Under the pieces are notes generated by a model. The model was not told the DNA's origin and searched no databases. It was given only the letters and a program-made list of their open reading frames with translations. 64,000 bases of DNA from CAVWUA01 sp963758025 (GTDB taxonomy: Bacteria > Planctomycetota > Planctomycetia > Isosphaerales > Isosphaeraceae), in contig CAVWUA010000007.1 in the NCBI GenBank assembly GCA_963758025.1, positions 248,001 to 312,000 on the forward strand. The letters are read 5' to 3'. Below, piece after piece: positions 37,084-46,459 of this stretch (within the stretch, counting starts at the first letter, position 1; every line of letters begins with the position of its first letter). The translations under genes were made by a program, and so were the position numbers.

Positions 37084-38274
37084 AGGCGGGCACTCCCTGG
37101 GCTTTCCACCGCATGCTCTCGCTCTTGCCGCCAACCCCGTTCGAACCGGTCGAGAGCCTCCGTCAAGGTCGCCTCGTCCACCGCGAAGCAAAGCCGGACG
37201 TGCCCTTCGCCGCCCTGGCCGAAGGCGCGTTCCGGGGGCGATGCCCACCCGGTACTCGCGGACCATCCGTTCGCAGAACGCGAAGGAGTCGGTCAGGCCG
37301 TCGAGCCGGGGGAACACATAGAACGCCCCCGTCGGCTCGGGGACCGTGACTCCGGGAATCCGCCGGAGTCGCTCCAGAGCGATTCGCCGGTTCCTCGCGT
37401 AGCGCTGCTGGGCGTCACGGAGGAACGGCTCCCCCTGTTCGATGGCGACGCGGGCGGCCTCCTGGGCGACGCCCGGGGCGTGGCTGACAACGTACTCCTG
37501 AAGATGGGTCATCGCCCGGGCCACCTCCGGAGGCGCGATCGCGTAACCGACCCGCCAGCCGGTCATGCGGTAGGTCTTGGAAAAGCTCTGCGCCACGATC
37601 AGGCGGGGCCGGACGTCCGGCAACGTCAAGGGGCTGGGAGCGACGGTCCCTTCAAAGACGATCCGCTCGTAAACGCCATCGGCGAGCAGCCAGAGGTCGT
37701 GCCGCTCGCAGAAAGCCGCCAGGCGGCTCCAGTCGGCTTCGCTGGCGGTCCAGCCGGTCGGATTGCCCGGACTGGCCAGGGCGAGCAGCCGGGTATCCGG
37801 GCGGATCGCCGCCGAGAGTCGGTCGAAATCGAGCTGGAAGCCGTCCGGCGCGAGGTCCAGCGGAACCTCGATCGCCTCCGCCCCCGCGACCCGGATGGCC
37901 GCCGCGACGTTCGGCCAGAGCGGCGTGAGCACCAGGGCCGAGTTCCCCGGACCGACGGTGGCCTGGCACGCCAGGACGATCGCCACCATCCCGCTGGCCG
38001 TGACCACCACCTCCCGCAGCGGGTCCCGCTCGACCCCATGAAGAGACGCCACCTGTCCCGCGATCGCCCGCCTCAGCTCGGGATAGCCGGCATTGGGCGT
38101 GTAGAACGTCCGGTTGGCGTCCAGAGCCCGGTGCGCGGCCTCCTTGATGAAGTCCGGCGTCGGCAGCGTGTCCTCGCCGTAGAACAGCCGGAGCGTCCCC
38201 GGATGCTCATCGGCCAGCGCGGCGATGGCCCGGATGCGCGACGGTGAGACGGAGGCAGCGGGGGCAAGATGCAC
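37080..38274 (-). CDS. PLP-dependent aminotransferase class I/II (one frameshift)
   Basis: About 397 residues. Family motifs: TFYTPNAGYPELRRAIAGQ, LALASPGNPTGWTAS, and the PLP lysine in IVAQSFSKTYRMTGWRVGYA. A break in five G at 37234-37238 turns the C-terminus into nonsense; the next frame gives PERAFGQGGEGHVRLCFAVDEATLTEALDRFERG with the substrate-carboxylate Arg in HVRLCF. The stop at 37080 then overlaps the Nudix start, so the apparent fusion in the first frame is an artefact. The start is uncertain: GTG 38274 gives MHLAPAASVSPSRIR. Aspartate-type substrates are likely. Confidence 0.85.
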
Positions 38275-38566
38275 GGCCAGGGTCGCCTTCGGAGATTGGG
38301 AATGCCGCGATCGGTTGGCGGCATCCCGTCCGTCACCAAGTCGCACCTGGAGGGGGCATCTTACGAACGAACCCAACCGTGACAGGGTCGTTTTTGCCGT
38401 AAGTCCTTGTTCGTGAGGAACTTGGTGACAACCCTCGTTGGGTTCGTTTGGAAATACGACACAATATCTTGCGAATTCAGACTTTACGTCGCGCCGACAT
38501 GGGTATTATCGCTCGGCGCCGGCTCCCGCTTCACCCCAAAAGGGGCCTCGGGCCGGCCGTTCCGGA

Positions 38567-39043
38567 TCATTGGGTACCCTGACGGACCCGTTTATCGGCG
38601 TCCCGGATCGACAGGACAGGGCAGGGGGCCTCCCGGACGATCCGCTCGGCGACGGAGCCGAGCAGCACGTGACTGAGGCCCGTGCGGCCGTGGGTGGCGA
38701 TCACGATCAGGTCGATCGGAAAATCACGCGCGTAGCCGACGATCCCGTCCACCGGATCGCCCCAGCGGACTTCCATCTCGACGGACGGGGCCTCTCCCCA
38801 GGTCTTGTCGAGGACATGCTTCAGGGCGTCGTAAGACTTGGCCTCGGTCTCGGCGTAATATTCGGGCGGAAGGGCGGCGATCAGGGAAGGGTCCGGCCCC
38901 ACCGGGACCACCACGTCGGGCAGCACGTGGAGCAGGTGCAAGGTCGCGCCGAAACGCTCCGCCAGTCCGCACGCGTACTTCAGCGCGGCCTCGGCATGGT
39001 GACTGAAGTCGGTGGGAGCCAGGATGTTCTGGATGGACAGCAC
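38567..39043 (-). CDS. Universal stress protein UspA family
   Basis: A 158-residue USP domain starting LSIQNILAPTDFSHHAEAALKYA. The ATP-binding loop reads VIATHGRTGLSHVLLGSVAERIVREAPCPVLSIR, the G-x2-G-x9-G(S/T)-type nucleotide motif. GTG at 39043 is used; a GAGGAC site lies inside the stop of ilvE 15 bases upstream, so the two are co-transcribed. Role: nucleotide-binding stress protein, target unknown. Longer upstream extensions of the frame overlap ilvE and are not credible. Confidence 0.88.
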   Translation of the reverse strand: MLSIQNILAPTDFSHHAEAALKYACGLAERFGATLHLLHVLPDVVVPVGPDPSLIAALPPEYYAETEAKSYDALKHVLDKTWGEAPSVEMEVRWGDPVDGIVGYARDFPIDLIVIATHGRTGLSHVLLGSVAERIVREAPCPVLSIRDADKRVRQGTQ

Positions 39044-39057
39044 GTCAGGATTCGTCC

Positions 39058-39921
39058 TCAGCGCTCGCCGCGCACGAGTTCGTGGAACCGTTTCAGAAGG
39101 TCCTTCGTCACCGGACCGGGCGTTCCGTCGCCGATCGGGCGGCCGTCGCACTCGACGACCGGGATGACCTCGGCGGCGGTGCCGGTCAGGAAGCACTCGT
39201 CGGCCGTGTAGATGTCGTGGCGGTCCATCGTTCGTTCGACGACCGTCAAGCCGGCATCTCGGGCCAGTTCGATGACCGCGTCCCGGGTGATCCCTTCGAG
39301 GATGCCGGAGTCGAGCGACGGGGTGTGCAGTTCCCCTTTGCGGACAATGAAGATGTTGTCGCCGGTGCACTCGGCGACTTCCCCCTTGTGGTTGAGCATC
39401 AGGGCTTCGAGACAGCCGGCGTTGGTCCCCTCGATCTTCGCCAGGATGCTGTTCAGATAGTTCAGGGACTTGATCCGCGGATTGAGCGCCGCGGGATGGT
39501 TCCGGATGGTGCCGGCGGTGACGATCTTCAGGCCGTGCTCGTACAGCTCGGTCGGATAGAGGCTGATCGAGTCGGTGATGATGATGACCTGCGGATCGGT
39601 CGTCTTGCGAGGGTCCAGCCCCAGGCTGCCCGCCCCTCGGGTGACGATCACGCGAACGTAGGCGTCCTTGAGGTTGTTCGCCTCCAGGGTCTCGCGGATC
39701 GCCTTGGCCATCTGGGCCTTGTCGATCGGGATCTGGAGGTTGATCGCCCTCGCCGAGTCGTAGAGCCGATCAACGTGCTGCTCGATCTTGAAGACGCGGC
39801 CGCTGTAGGACCGGATGCCCTCAAAGACGCCGTCGCCGTAGAGCAGGCCGTGGTCATAGACGCTGATCTTGGCGTCGGCCTTGTCGTAAAGTTTGCCGCC
39901 GATATAGACCTTCAGGCTCAT
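39058..39921 (-). CDS. ilvE: Branched-chain amino acid aminotransferase
   Basis: A 287-residue fold-type IV PLP enzyme of normal length. Motifs: SVYDHGLLYGDGVFEGIRSY (start), VRVIVTRGAGSLGLDP, KSLNYLNSILAKIEG with the PLP Lys, and CTGDNIFIV plus GILEGITRDAVIELA, which bind PLP phosphate. It makes or degrades Val, Leu and Ile; D-amino acid or aminodeoxychorismate specificity cannot be ruled out. The stop is adjacent to the universal stress protein. Frame intact. Confidence 0.9.
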   Translation of the reverse strand: MSLKVYIGGKLYDKADAKISVYDHGLLYGDGVFEGIRSYSGRVFKIEQHVDRLYDSARAINLQIPIDKAQMAKAIRETLEANNLKDAYVRVIVTRGAGSLGLDPRKTTDPQVIIITDSISLYPTELYEHGLKIVTAGTIRNHPAALNPRIKSLNYLNSILAKIEGTNAGCLEALMLNHKGEVAECTGDNIFIVRKGELHTPSLDSGILEGITRDAVIELARDAGLTVVERTMDRHDIYTADECFLTGTAAEVIPVVECDGRPIGDGTPGPVTKDLLKRFHELVRGER

Positions 39922-40092
39922 CCGAGTGCGACTCCGGCGGGTTGACCCGGACGACGCGTTGATCGTCGGGGCGCGCGGCGATTACGGAGATGGTCGGGAA
40001 GGCCGTACCATGGGCCTTCACCCGGTTCCGCCCTTCCGTGCTCCCGAAAGGGCGATGGACCCCCGGCCCCGCCGCTGTCCGCTTTTGAGGAG

Positions 40093-40803
40093 TCAGGACA
40101 GGACGGCGGCCCACTCCTCGACTCGACCCTCAGCGAGCCGGACCGTCCGGTCGGCCTGCTGGGCAACATGCGCGTCGTGAGTGACCAACATCATAGTGAG
40201 CCCGCGTTCCCGGTTCAAGTCGCGCAGGAGGTCGAGCACCCCCTGACCGGTCGCCGCGTCGAGGTTGCCGGTCGGCTCGTCGGCCAGGAGGATCTCGGGG
40301 GAGCCGGCAAGGGATCGAGCGATCGCCGCGCGTTGCATCTCGCCGCCGGAAAGCTCCGAGGGACGATGATCGAGCCGGTGTCCGAGTCCCACCCGATCGA
40401 GAATCGCTTCGGCCTCCTTGCGGAAGCGCCGTCGCGAACCGAGATACGAGATCAGGCCATGCCGGATCATCAGCGGCATGAGCACGTTTTCCAGGGCCGT
40501 CAACTCGGGCAGGAGATGATAGAACTGGAAGATGAAGCCGAAGGTCCGGTTCCTCAAGATGTCGCGGCGGCGGTCGGGCAGCGTGTCGATGCGCTGGCCG
40601 TCGAGATAGACCTCGCCCGAGTCGGGCGCGTCCAGCAGGCCGAGCACATGCAGCAGCGTGCTCTTGCCCGATCCGCTCGTGCCGACCACCGAGACCAGTT
40701 CACCGCGCTCGACCGTCAGGTCCAGCCCCTGAAGCACCGGCACGCGGTTCTTGCCCTTGCGGTAGCTCTTTTCCAGACCGATGGCCGAGAGGTGAACCTC
40801 CAT
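40093..40803 (-). CDS. lolD: LolD-type ABC transporter ATP-binding protein
   Basis: A 236-residue ATPase: Walker A GTSGSGKST, FIFQFYHLLPELTALENV (Q-loop), signature LSGGEMQRAAIARSL, Walker B ILLADEPTGNLD, and H-loop VTHD. This matches the LolD/MacB subfamily. The ATG at 40803 has AAAGGAGGGC 8 bases upstream; an ATG at 40839 overlapping the permease stop lacks this. With the preceding permease it should extract lipoproteins from the inner membrane or drive another mechanotransmission process. One FtsX-like permease is present, where LolCDE uses two. Confidence 0.87.
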   Translation of the reverse strand: MEVHLSAIGLEKSYRKGKNRVPVLQGLDLTVERGELVSVVGTSGSGKSTLLHVLGLLDAPDSGEVYLDGQRIDTLPDRRRDILRNRTFGFIFQFYHLLPELTALENVLMPLMIRHGLISYLGSRRRFRKEAEAILDRVGLGHRLDHRPSELSGGEMQRAAIARSLAGSPEILLADEPTGNLDAATGQGVLDLLRDLNRERGLTMMLVTHDAHVAQQADRTVRLAEGRVEEWAAVLS

Positions 40804-40831
40804 CGATAGCCCTCCTTTGGAAGAGATGATT

Positions 40832-42235
40832 TCACTCATTCCGCAACGCCTGAACCGGGTGCAGCTTCGCCGCGCGCTGGGCCGGCCAGACGCTCGCGGC
40901 GACGGCGATCAGCAGGGCGCCGCCGACGATGCCGAAGACGGTCCAGGCCGAGACCATCGTCGGGATCTCGTTGAAGTAGTAGATGTCGCCGTTGAAGACC
41001 TTCCGCCCGGTCAGCTTGCTGAGCCACTTCTCGATGACGTTGATGTAGCGGACGAACAACAGCCCCCCAATCATCCCGACACCGCTGCCGACCAGCCCCA
41101 GCGACAGGCCGTAGCCGAGGAAGATGCTGCGGACCCCGGCCGTCGAGGCTCCCAGGGCCTTCAGAATGCCGATGTCGCGGGTCTTCTCGACGACGATCAT
41201 CGAGAAGATCGCCAGGATGCCGAAGCCGGCGACGGCGATGATGAAGAACAACAGCATATTCAGGATGCTCTGCTCGATCGCCACGGCGGCGAGGATCGGC
41301 CCCTGCTCCTCCTCCCAGGTCGAGACGTGAAACTGCATCGGCCGCATCTTCTCCAGCGCCGTCTGGAGCTTGGCGGCCAGGGCGTCGAGATCCACGCCGG
41401 GCCTCGCCTTGATCTGGAGCAGGTTCACCTTGCCGTGGCCGTGGCCGTCGCCGACTCGCAGGAGGTACTGGAGCCGGTCGAGCGGGACGTACACGTGCAG
41501 CGAGTCGTACTCGCTCATGCCGCTCTTGAAGAAGCCGACGATGGTGAACTTGTCGCTCGCCGGCTCGGGGCGGCTGCCGCCGGTCGGGAAGGTCAGCGTG
41601 ACCGAATCGCCGCGATGAACGATGAATTCGTCCTTCGTCGCCCCCGGGCGGTGGATCGTCGCCAGCGCGAAGCCGACGATCGCGCCATGGTCCGGGACCT
41701 GTTCAAAGGCATGATCGCGCAAGGCTCGATCGAAGGGATCGTTCGGATCAAACGACTCTCCGATCATCTCCCCGGCCGGCGAGTGCCGCCGCAGTTCCTC
41801 GCTCACCTCGAACGAAGGCGGAATGCGCCTTCCCCGTTCGTCCTCCAGAAATTCGGCGAAGTCGCCCGTCTTGGCCCGCTCGTGGGGCCGGACGCCGATG
41901 AGCTGGACGGTCTTCTTGTAGGGCATCCCGCCGATGAAAAACGTGGCCATCGCGGGGGTTTCGCTCGTGGGGGCCATCGCGATGACGTCGTCACCGGCGA
42001 CCTCTCGGATGCGGGCCATGACCTCGTCCGGGTCGTTAAACCCGTCGAAGCTCCACGACCGGACGACCACATCCGCCAGGACGCCGTGGAGCCGGTCGCG
42101 CATCTTCTCGGCGAACCCGGCCATGACCGCGTTGACCACGATCATCGTCGCCACGCCGAGCATCACGCTGATGATGCTCGCCAGCGCGATGTAACGGGTG
42201 CGGAGATATCTCCAGCAGAGCAACGACTTGTACAT
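40832..42235 (-). CDS. FtsX-family ABC permease (LolC/LolE-like)
   Basis: A 467-residue permease. The start MYKSLLCWRYLRTRYIALASIISVMLGVATMIVVNAVMAGF is the conserved LolC/E N-terminus with its first membrane helix. A large periplasmic domain (~50-320) and three C-terminal helices (FFIIAVAGFGILAIFSMIVVEKTRDIGILKALGA, and so on) follow; the end is AQRAAKLHPVQALRNE. Only one such gene is present, so it may act as a homodimer with the LolD-like ATPase. Substrate inferred to be lipoprotein. Frame intact. Confidence 0.88.
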   Translation of the reverse strand: MYKSLLCWRYLRTRYIALASIISVMLGVATMIVVNAVMAGFAEKMRDRLHGVLADVVVRSWSFDGFNDPDEVMARIREVAGDDVIAMAPTSETPAMATFFIGGMPYKKTVQLIGVRPHERAKTGDFAEFLEDERGRRIPPSFEVSEELRRHSPAGEMIGESFDPNDPFDRALRDHAFEQVPDHGAIVGFALATIHRPGATKDEFIVHRGDSVTLTFPTGGSRPEPASDKFTIVGFFKSGMSEYDSLHVYVPLDRLQYLLRVGDGHGHGKVNLLQIKARPGVDLDALAAKLQTALEKMRPMQFHVSTWEEEQGPILAAVAIEQSILNMLLFFIIAVAGFGILAIFSMIVVEKTRDIGILKALGASTAGVRSIFLGYGLSLGLVGSGVGMIGGLLFVRYINVIEKWLSKLTGRKVFNGDIYYFNEIPTMVSAWTVFGIVGGALLIAVAASVWPAQRAAKLHPVQALRNE

Positions 42236-42280
42236 GACGGGAGCCTCCGTGCGCCGTCGTTCGGGATGGATCGGTGTACG

Positions 42281-43753
42281 CTAGAGACCGGATTCGGGCC
42301 GCAAGAGCGGGAACAGGATCACGTCGCGGATGCTCGGCTTGTCCAGGAGCAACATGCAGAGCCGGTCCATGCCGACCCCGAGTCCGCCGGCCGGCGGCAT
42401 CGCGTGTTTGAGGGCGCGGATGAAATCTTCATCCATGGTCGCCATCGAGTCCTCGGCCTTCTGGCCGGCGAGCTGGGTGCGGAACAACGACTCCTGCAAG
42501 GTCGGATCGTTCAACTCGGTGTAGGCGTTCGCCAGTTCCATCCCCTGCACGTACAGCTCGAAACGCTCGGCCACGGTCGGGTCCGTCGCCTTCCGCTTGG
42601 TCAACGGGCAGATGGCCGCCGGGTAGTCGATGACGAAGATCGGTCCGGTGAGGCGGTCCTCGACGACCTCCTCGAAGACCTCGCTGACCAGAACATCGTG
42701 ATCCTTGCCGTCGGTGGCGATGCCGAGGGATTCGGCCTTCGCCCGGATGGCCGCGTCGTCCTTGAAGTCCACGCCGGCATGTTCCTGGAGAAGCTCGGCG
42801 TAGGTCTTGCGAGGCCAGGGGGGGGTGTAATCGACGGTGGTCTCTCCCCAGGGACGATGGAAGTTGCCGTCGAGCGACTCGATCGCGCCGGTGATGAGGG
42901 CCTCGGTCAGGTCCATCATCGTATGGTAATCGCCGTAGGCCTGGTACGCCTCCAGCATGGTGAATTCCGGGTTATGCTTGCGGCTGAGGCCCTCGTTGCG
43001 ATAGACCCGGCCGATCTCGTACACCCGTTCCATGCCGCCGACGAGCAGGCGCTTGAGGTACAACTCGGGGGCGATCCGCAAGAACAGGTCGATATCGAGC
43101 GCATTGTGATGCGTGACGAACGGCCGGGCCGCGGCGCCTCCGGCGATCGACTGCATGGTCGGGGTTTCGACCGCGACGTATCCCCGGTCGGCCAGCACGC
43201 GGTGAAAGGCCGCGACGATCTTCGTGCGCCCCAGGAACGCGCGCATCGACTCCGGATTGCTGAACAGATCGACGTAACGCTGCCGGCTGCGCTGCTCGAC
43301 GTCCGTCAGGCCGTGCCACTTCTCCGGGGGAGGGAGCAGGCTCTTGCCCAGGAACGTCAACGATTCGGCGAAGACCGTCAGCTCGCCCGTCCGGGTGTGG
43401 CCCAAGGTCCCCTCAACGCCGAGCAGGTCGCCCAGGTCCAGCTCGCCGGTCAAGGCCCAGCCCTGTTCCCCGACCTGCTTCTTCCCGATGAAGACCTGAA
43501 TCCGTTCGGTCCAGTCGCGGAGGTCGAGAAAGACGACCTTCCCCTGGCCCCTCTTGAGCATGATCCGGCCGGCGACGCGCACGCGAGGCCCTTTCTCGTC
43601 GGCGCCGGCCTCGGGAGCGGTCAGGGCGCGAACGGCGGAAATCGGCTGGTGGTGATCGAACCGCTGCCCCCAGGGGTCCAGACCCAGGGCCGCGATCCGC
43701 CGCAGCTTCTCCAGGCGGACGGCTTCCAGGTCCTCGCGTGTTTCTTCCGACAT
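42281..43753 (-). CDS. lysS: Lysyl-tRNA synthetase, class II
   Basis: A 490-residue enzyme with an N-terminal OB-fold anticodon domain (RVAGRIMLKRGQGKVVFLDLRD) and a class II core. Motif 2 is FLRIAPELYLKRLLVGGMERVYEIGRVYRNEGLSRKHNPEFTMLEAYQA; motif 3 is PPAGGLGVGMDRLCMLLLDKPSIRDVILFP. It charges tRNA-Lys. The start MSEETREDL at 43753 is preferred; a TTG at 43807 is possible. About 45 bases upstream of the LolC-like permease, same strand. Frame intact. Confidence 0.96.
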   Translation of the reverse strand: MSEETREDLEAVRLEKLRRIAALGLDPWGQRFDHHQPISAVRALTAPEAGADEKGPRVRVAGRIMLKRGQGKVVFLDLRDWTERIQVFIGKKQVGEQGWALTGELDLGDLLGVEGTLGHTRTGELTVFAESLTFLGKSLLPPPEKWHGLTDVEQRSRQRYVDLFSNPESMRAFLGRTKIVAAFHRVLADRGYVAVETPTMQSIAGGAAARPFVTHHNALDIDLFLRIAPELYLKRLLVGGMERVYEIGRVYRNEGLSRKHNPEFTMLEAYQAYGDYHTMMDLTEALITGAIESLDGNFHRPWGETTVDYTPPWPRKTYAELLQEHAGVDFKDDAAIRAKAESLGIATDGKDHDVLVSEVFEEVVEDRLTGPIFVIDYPAAICPLTKRKATDPTVAERFELYVQGMELANAYTELNDPTLQESLFRTQLAGQKAEDSMATMDEDFIRALKHAMPPAGGLGVGMDRLCMLLLDKPSIRDVILFPLLRPESGL

Positions 43754-43931
43754 CTCCGGGCCTTGCGTCTCGGCGGAACTCGTTGCATCGAAGCGGACTT
43801 GAGCCAAATTTTATGGAATTCCGAAGAACCGTCAACGTCAACCGTCTCGCCGCCTCTCGCCGACCTGGTCGGACGCTGGCATCATGGAAATGGTTTGGGG
43901 CGATCTGGGATTTCATTTTGAAGGGAAAACC

Positions 43932-44306
43932 TTGCGACTCTTCATGGTCGAGGTCCGGGTCACGGACTTCGTGCGCTCGCTGGCCTGGTATCGTGACATT
44001 CTGGGCCTGACGCCCCTCCTCGTGGATGAGGCGAGGGGCTTCGCGCTGCTCGGTACCGAGGGGGGCCATATCGCCTTGAAAGCCGGCGCGGCGGACATCT
44101 CCCCGCGTGCGGATCTCCAGATCGTCTTCGAGGTGGAGGATGTGGGGATCGATCGGGCTCGCCTGTGTGCCCTGGGGGAAGAGGTTGCCGAGCCGGTCGA
44201 GAACCCGGACGAGGGCTACACCGAGATCCGGCTGAACGACCCCGATGGAACGCCGATCCGGCTGTTCTCGTGGACCGGCCGCGAACGAGGACCGATCAAG
44301 CGGTGA
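43932..44306 (+). CDS. Glyoxalase/bleomycin resistance (VOC) family protein
   Basis: A single VOC beta-alpha-beta-beta-beta unit pair (about 124 residues): VEVRVTDFVRSLAWYRDILGLTPLLVD, GHIALKAG, then VFEVEDVGIDRARLCALGEEVAEPV and GYTEIRLNDPDGTPIRLFS. Metal-ligand Glu/His positions are only partly visible (EIRLNDPDG), so enzyme activity is uncertain. TTG 43932 has AAGGG 6 bases upstream; ATG 43944 is the alternative. Its 3' end overlaps the convergent larA-like gene by 11 bases. Confidence 0.78.
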   Translation: MRLFMVEVRVTDFVRSLAWYRDILGLTPLLVDEARGFALLGTEGGHIALKAGAADISPRADLQIVFEVEDVGIDRARLCALGEEVAEPVENPDEGYTEIRLNDPDGTPIRLFSWTGRERGPIKR

Positions 44307-45578
44307 GGGTCGGAAGGACGTATGGTCCTTTCGGGATCACCGCGACGCGAGCCTCGGGGCCGTACTCGCCGAGCGAATCGGCCAGGGCGGCCTCGACGCT
44401 CGGGGCCGGCTCGACGTGAAGGCCCGAGAGCACGTCGGCGGAGAGGCCGTCGCTGACCATCTTCACCTTCGCCTTCCGGCGCACCTTCGCCAGCTCCTCC
44501 AGTTGCCACTGGTCGAGCACGAAGTAATTCTTGTCGAGGATGCACTGAAGGAAACGTTCCAGGTCCGTGTGCTCCTTGCAGAGCCCCTGAAACTCCGCGC
44601 TGCCGATCCCTTCGGTGAGGCTCGCGGCAAGGATGATGGTGCCGCCTTGCTTGAGGATCGGCAAGCAGCCGGTCATCCCCTTGACCGACTGATAGAAGGT
44701 CGTGTCGAGGGGATAGCCGGCGGCGGACGTGACGACGATGTCCACCGGCTCGGCGACCGGGGCCTTGACCACGTTCTCGACGAAGCGGACCCCTTCGAGG
44801 AACGCTTGTTCCATGTCCCCCGCGACGACCGACGTGATCCGCCGCGCGTATCGAGGGTGACATTCACGATGAAGTCGCACCCGGCCATGCGGGCGATGCG
44901 GGTATTTTCCTCATGGACGGGGTTGCCGTCGAGGATGCCGCAGTCGGCGTTCGGGTGTTCGAGGAAGTCGGGTGAGTGCCAGCGTTTGACCGTCTCCAGG
45001 CCGGCGATCCCGGGGCAGATCAGCTTCCGACCGCCGGAGTAGCCGGCCATCAGGTGCGGCTCGATCAGCCCCGTGGCGATCTTCAGGTCCGCCGCGAGGT
45101 AGCGCGAATCGATCCAGACCGGAACGCCTCGGGGCGTGGTGCCGAGGAAGGTGTGCTCGTCCTGGTGCGTTCCGTGGTGGTCCTCGACGCGGTACGAACG
45201 GGCGATCTCCGGGCCGAGCATCTCCACCTTCTCGGCCTCGGTGCTCGGCCGGTGCAAGCCGGTGGCGACCAGGATCAGGACGTTTTCGCGGGAGATGCCC
45301 GACTCGTGCAAAGCCCGGAGCATCGGCCCGAGGATCGTCCGGTTTGGCACGGGACGGGTGATGTCGCAGATGAGGATGCAGGCGTCCCGACGCCCCCGGG
45401 CCAGGTCGCGGAGCGGGGCCGCGCCGGTCGGCCGTTCGAGCTTCGCGACGACCTCCGCATCGGGATCGTCCAGCGGAGGCACGCGCTTGATTTCCAGAGG
45501 GCCGACCACGCGGTCCTCGGGGAGTTCCACGTCCAGGCCCGACCGACCGTAATCCAGCGTGACGCGCAGAGGAGGCAT
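44296..45578 (-). CDS. larA: LarA-like nickel-pincer racemase/epimerase (one frameshift)
   Basis: About 427 residues, the normal size of lactate racemase-family proteins. N-terminal domain: RDACILICDITRPVPNR and ATGLHRPSTEAE (active-site His). Cofactor-Lys region GYSGGRKLICPGI and His KRWHSP follow, then NPVHEENTRIAR. A break near 44841-44850 is resolved by the next frame RRITSVVAGDMEQAFLEGVRFVENV. The C-terminal TSAAGYPLDTTFYQSVKGMTGCLPILKQGGTIILAASLTEGIG is conserved. LarB, LarC and LarE for cofactor synthesis are not nearby. The substrate (2-hydroxyacid or sugar acid) is unknown. Confidence 0.85.
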
Positions 45579-45585
45579 GAACAGG

Positions 45586-46407
45586 TCACTCCGCAGACAA
45601 CCGACGAATCCGAATATGGCGAAAGGCCACCGGCCCATGATCCCCCTGGAGGAGGATCGGCCCGGGGCGATCCGGCCCGGAAAGCCCCGACCGCGTCCCC
45701 CCCTCGCCGAAGTAGCCGACGTAACGGCCGTCCTTCTCTTCCAGCTTGACCCGAAGCGCGGGGGGCTTGGACGCGTTCTCGGCGGTCAGACGTTCGAAGG
45801 CGGCCTTGTCGGTTTCACCGTAACGGATATCGCGGTCCTTGTACACGGTCTCGCCGTTCCAGACGAGCGTGAGCCGCTTGCCTTTCAGGGTGATATCGTA
45901 GGTTTGCCACTCGCCCGGGGCCAGGGCGAGATTTTTGGGAGGCACGGCCCGCTCGTAGAGCGCGCCGCAGTCATGAAAGGCGGGGGATTTCACACCGAAG
46001 CTATCGAAGATCTGGATCTCGAAAAGCCCCCGGTTGTACACGCCGGAGTTGCTCCCCTTGGGAACCGTGAACTCGATGTGCAGCTCATAGTCGTCGAACG
46101 TCTGTTCGGTCATGAGGTCCGAACCACGCCCATCACCGCCACAGAGGAGAACGGCGTCGGGTGAGCCGCCGTCGCCGATCGGGAGAAGTCTCGTGGGATC
46201 ATCCGGGTCCAGTTTCACGTCGTCGCAGACGACCCAGACCGGCTTCGCGTCCGGGTTCCGGGGCGTCCAGCCCGTGAGGTCCTTGCCGTTGAACAGCGTT
46301 TCCCAGGAACCTTCTCCTGGAACGACCGGCGGCGCGGCTTGAAGCGTCCCGCCATGCGCGATGATCCCACAGGCCACGACGAACAAGGGCGCACATCTCA
46401 ATCGCAT
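45586..46407 (-). CDS. Secreted DUF1080 (3-keto-disaccharide hydrolase-like) protein
   Basis: A 273-residue protein starting MRLRCAPLFVVACGIIAHGG, a signal peptide with cleavage near LQAA. DUF1080 features: WETLFNGKDLTGWTPRNPDAK, LMTEQTFDDYELHIEFTVPKGSNSGVYNRG, and EWQTYDITLKGKRLTLVWNGETVYKD. Concanavalin-like beta-sandwich fold is expected. GGAGG lies 9 bases before the ATG. Ends 7 bases before the larA-like start, so an operon is likely, suggesting extracellular sugar breakdown feeding a hydroxyacid step (inference). Confidence 0.87.
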   Translation of the reverse strand: MRLRCAPLFVVACGIIAHGGTLQAAPPVVPGEGSWETLFNGKDLTGWTPRNPDAKPVWVVCDDVKLDPDDPTRLLPIGDGGSPDAVLLCGGDGRGSDLMTEQTFDDYELHIEFTVPKGSNSGVYNRGLFEIQIFDSFGVKSPAFHDCGALYERAVPPKNLALAPGEWQTYDITLKGKRLTLVWNGETVYKDRDIRYGETDKAAFERLTAENASKPPALRVKLEEKDGRYVGYFGEGGTRSGLSGPDRPGPILLQGDHGPVAFRHIRIRRLSAE

Positions 46408-46459
46408 CGGTCGGGGCCTCCGGAGGTCAGGAAGTCGGGGCATCCTGTTTTCGAGAGAA

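Noticed and set aside
36742..38376. Apparent aminotransferase-Nudix fusion protein
   Set aside because: A one-base shift at 37234-37238 joins the frames; the natural aminotransferase stop at 37080 and a Nudix start with ribosome site lie in between.
40817..43921. 1034-codon plus-strand open frame
   Set aside because: It runs antisense to two well-identified genes (LolC-like permease and lysS); high-GC codon bias keeps it open.
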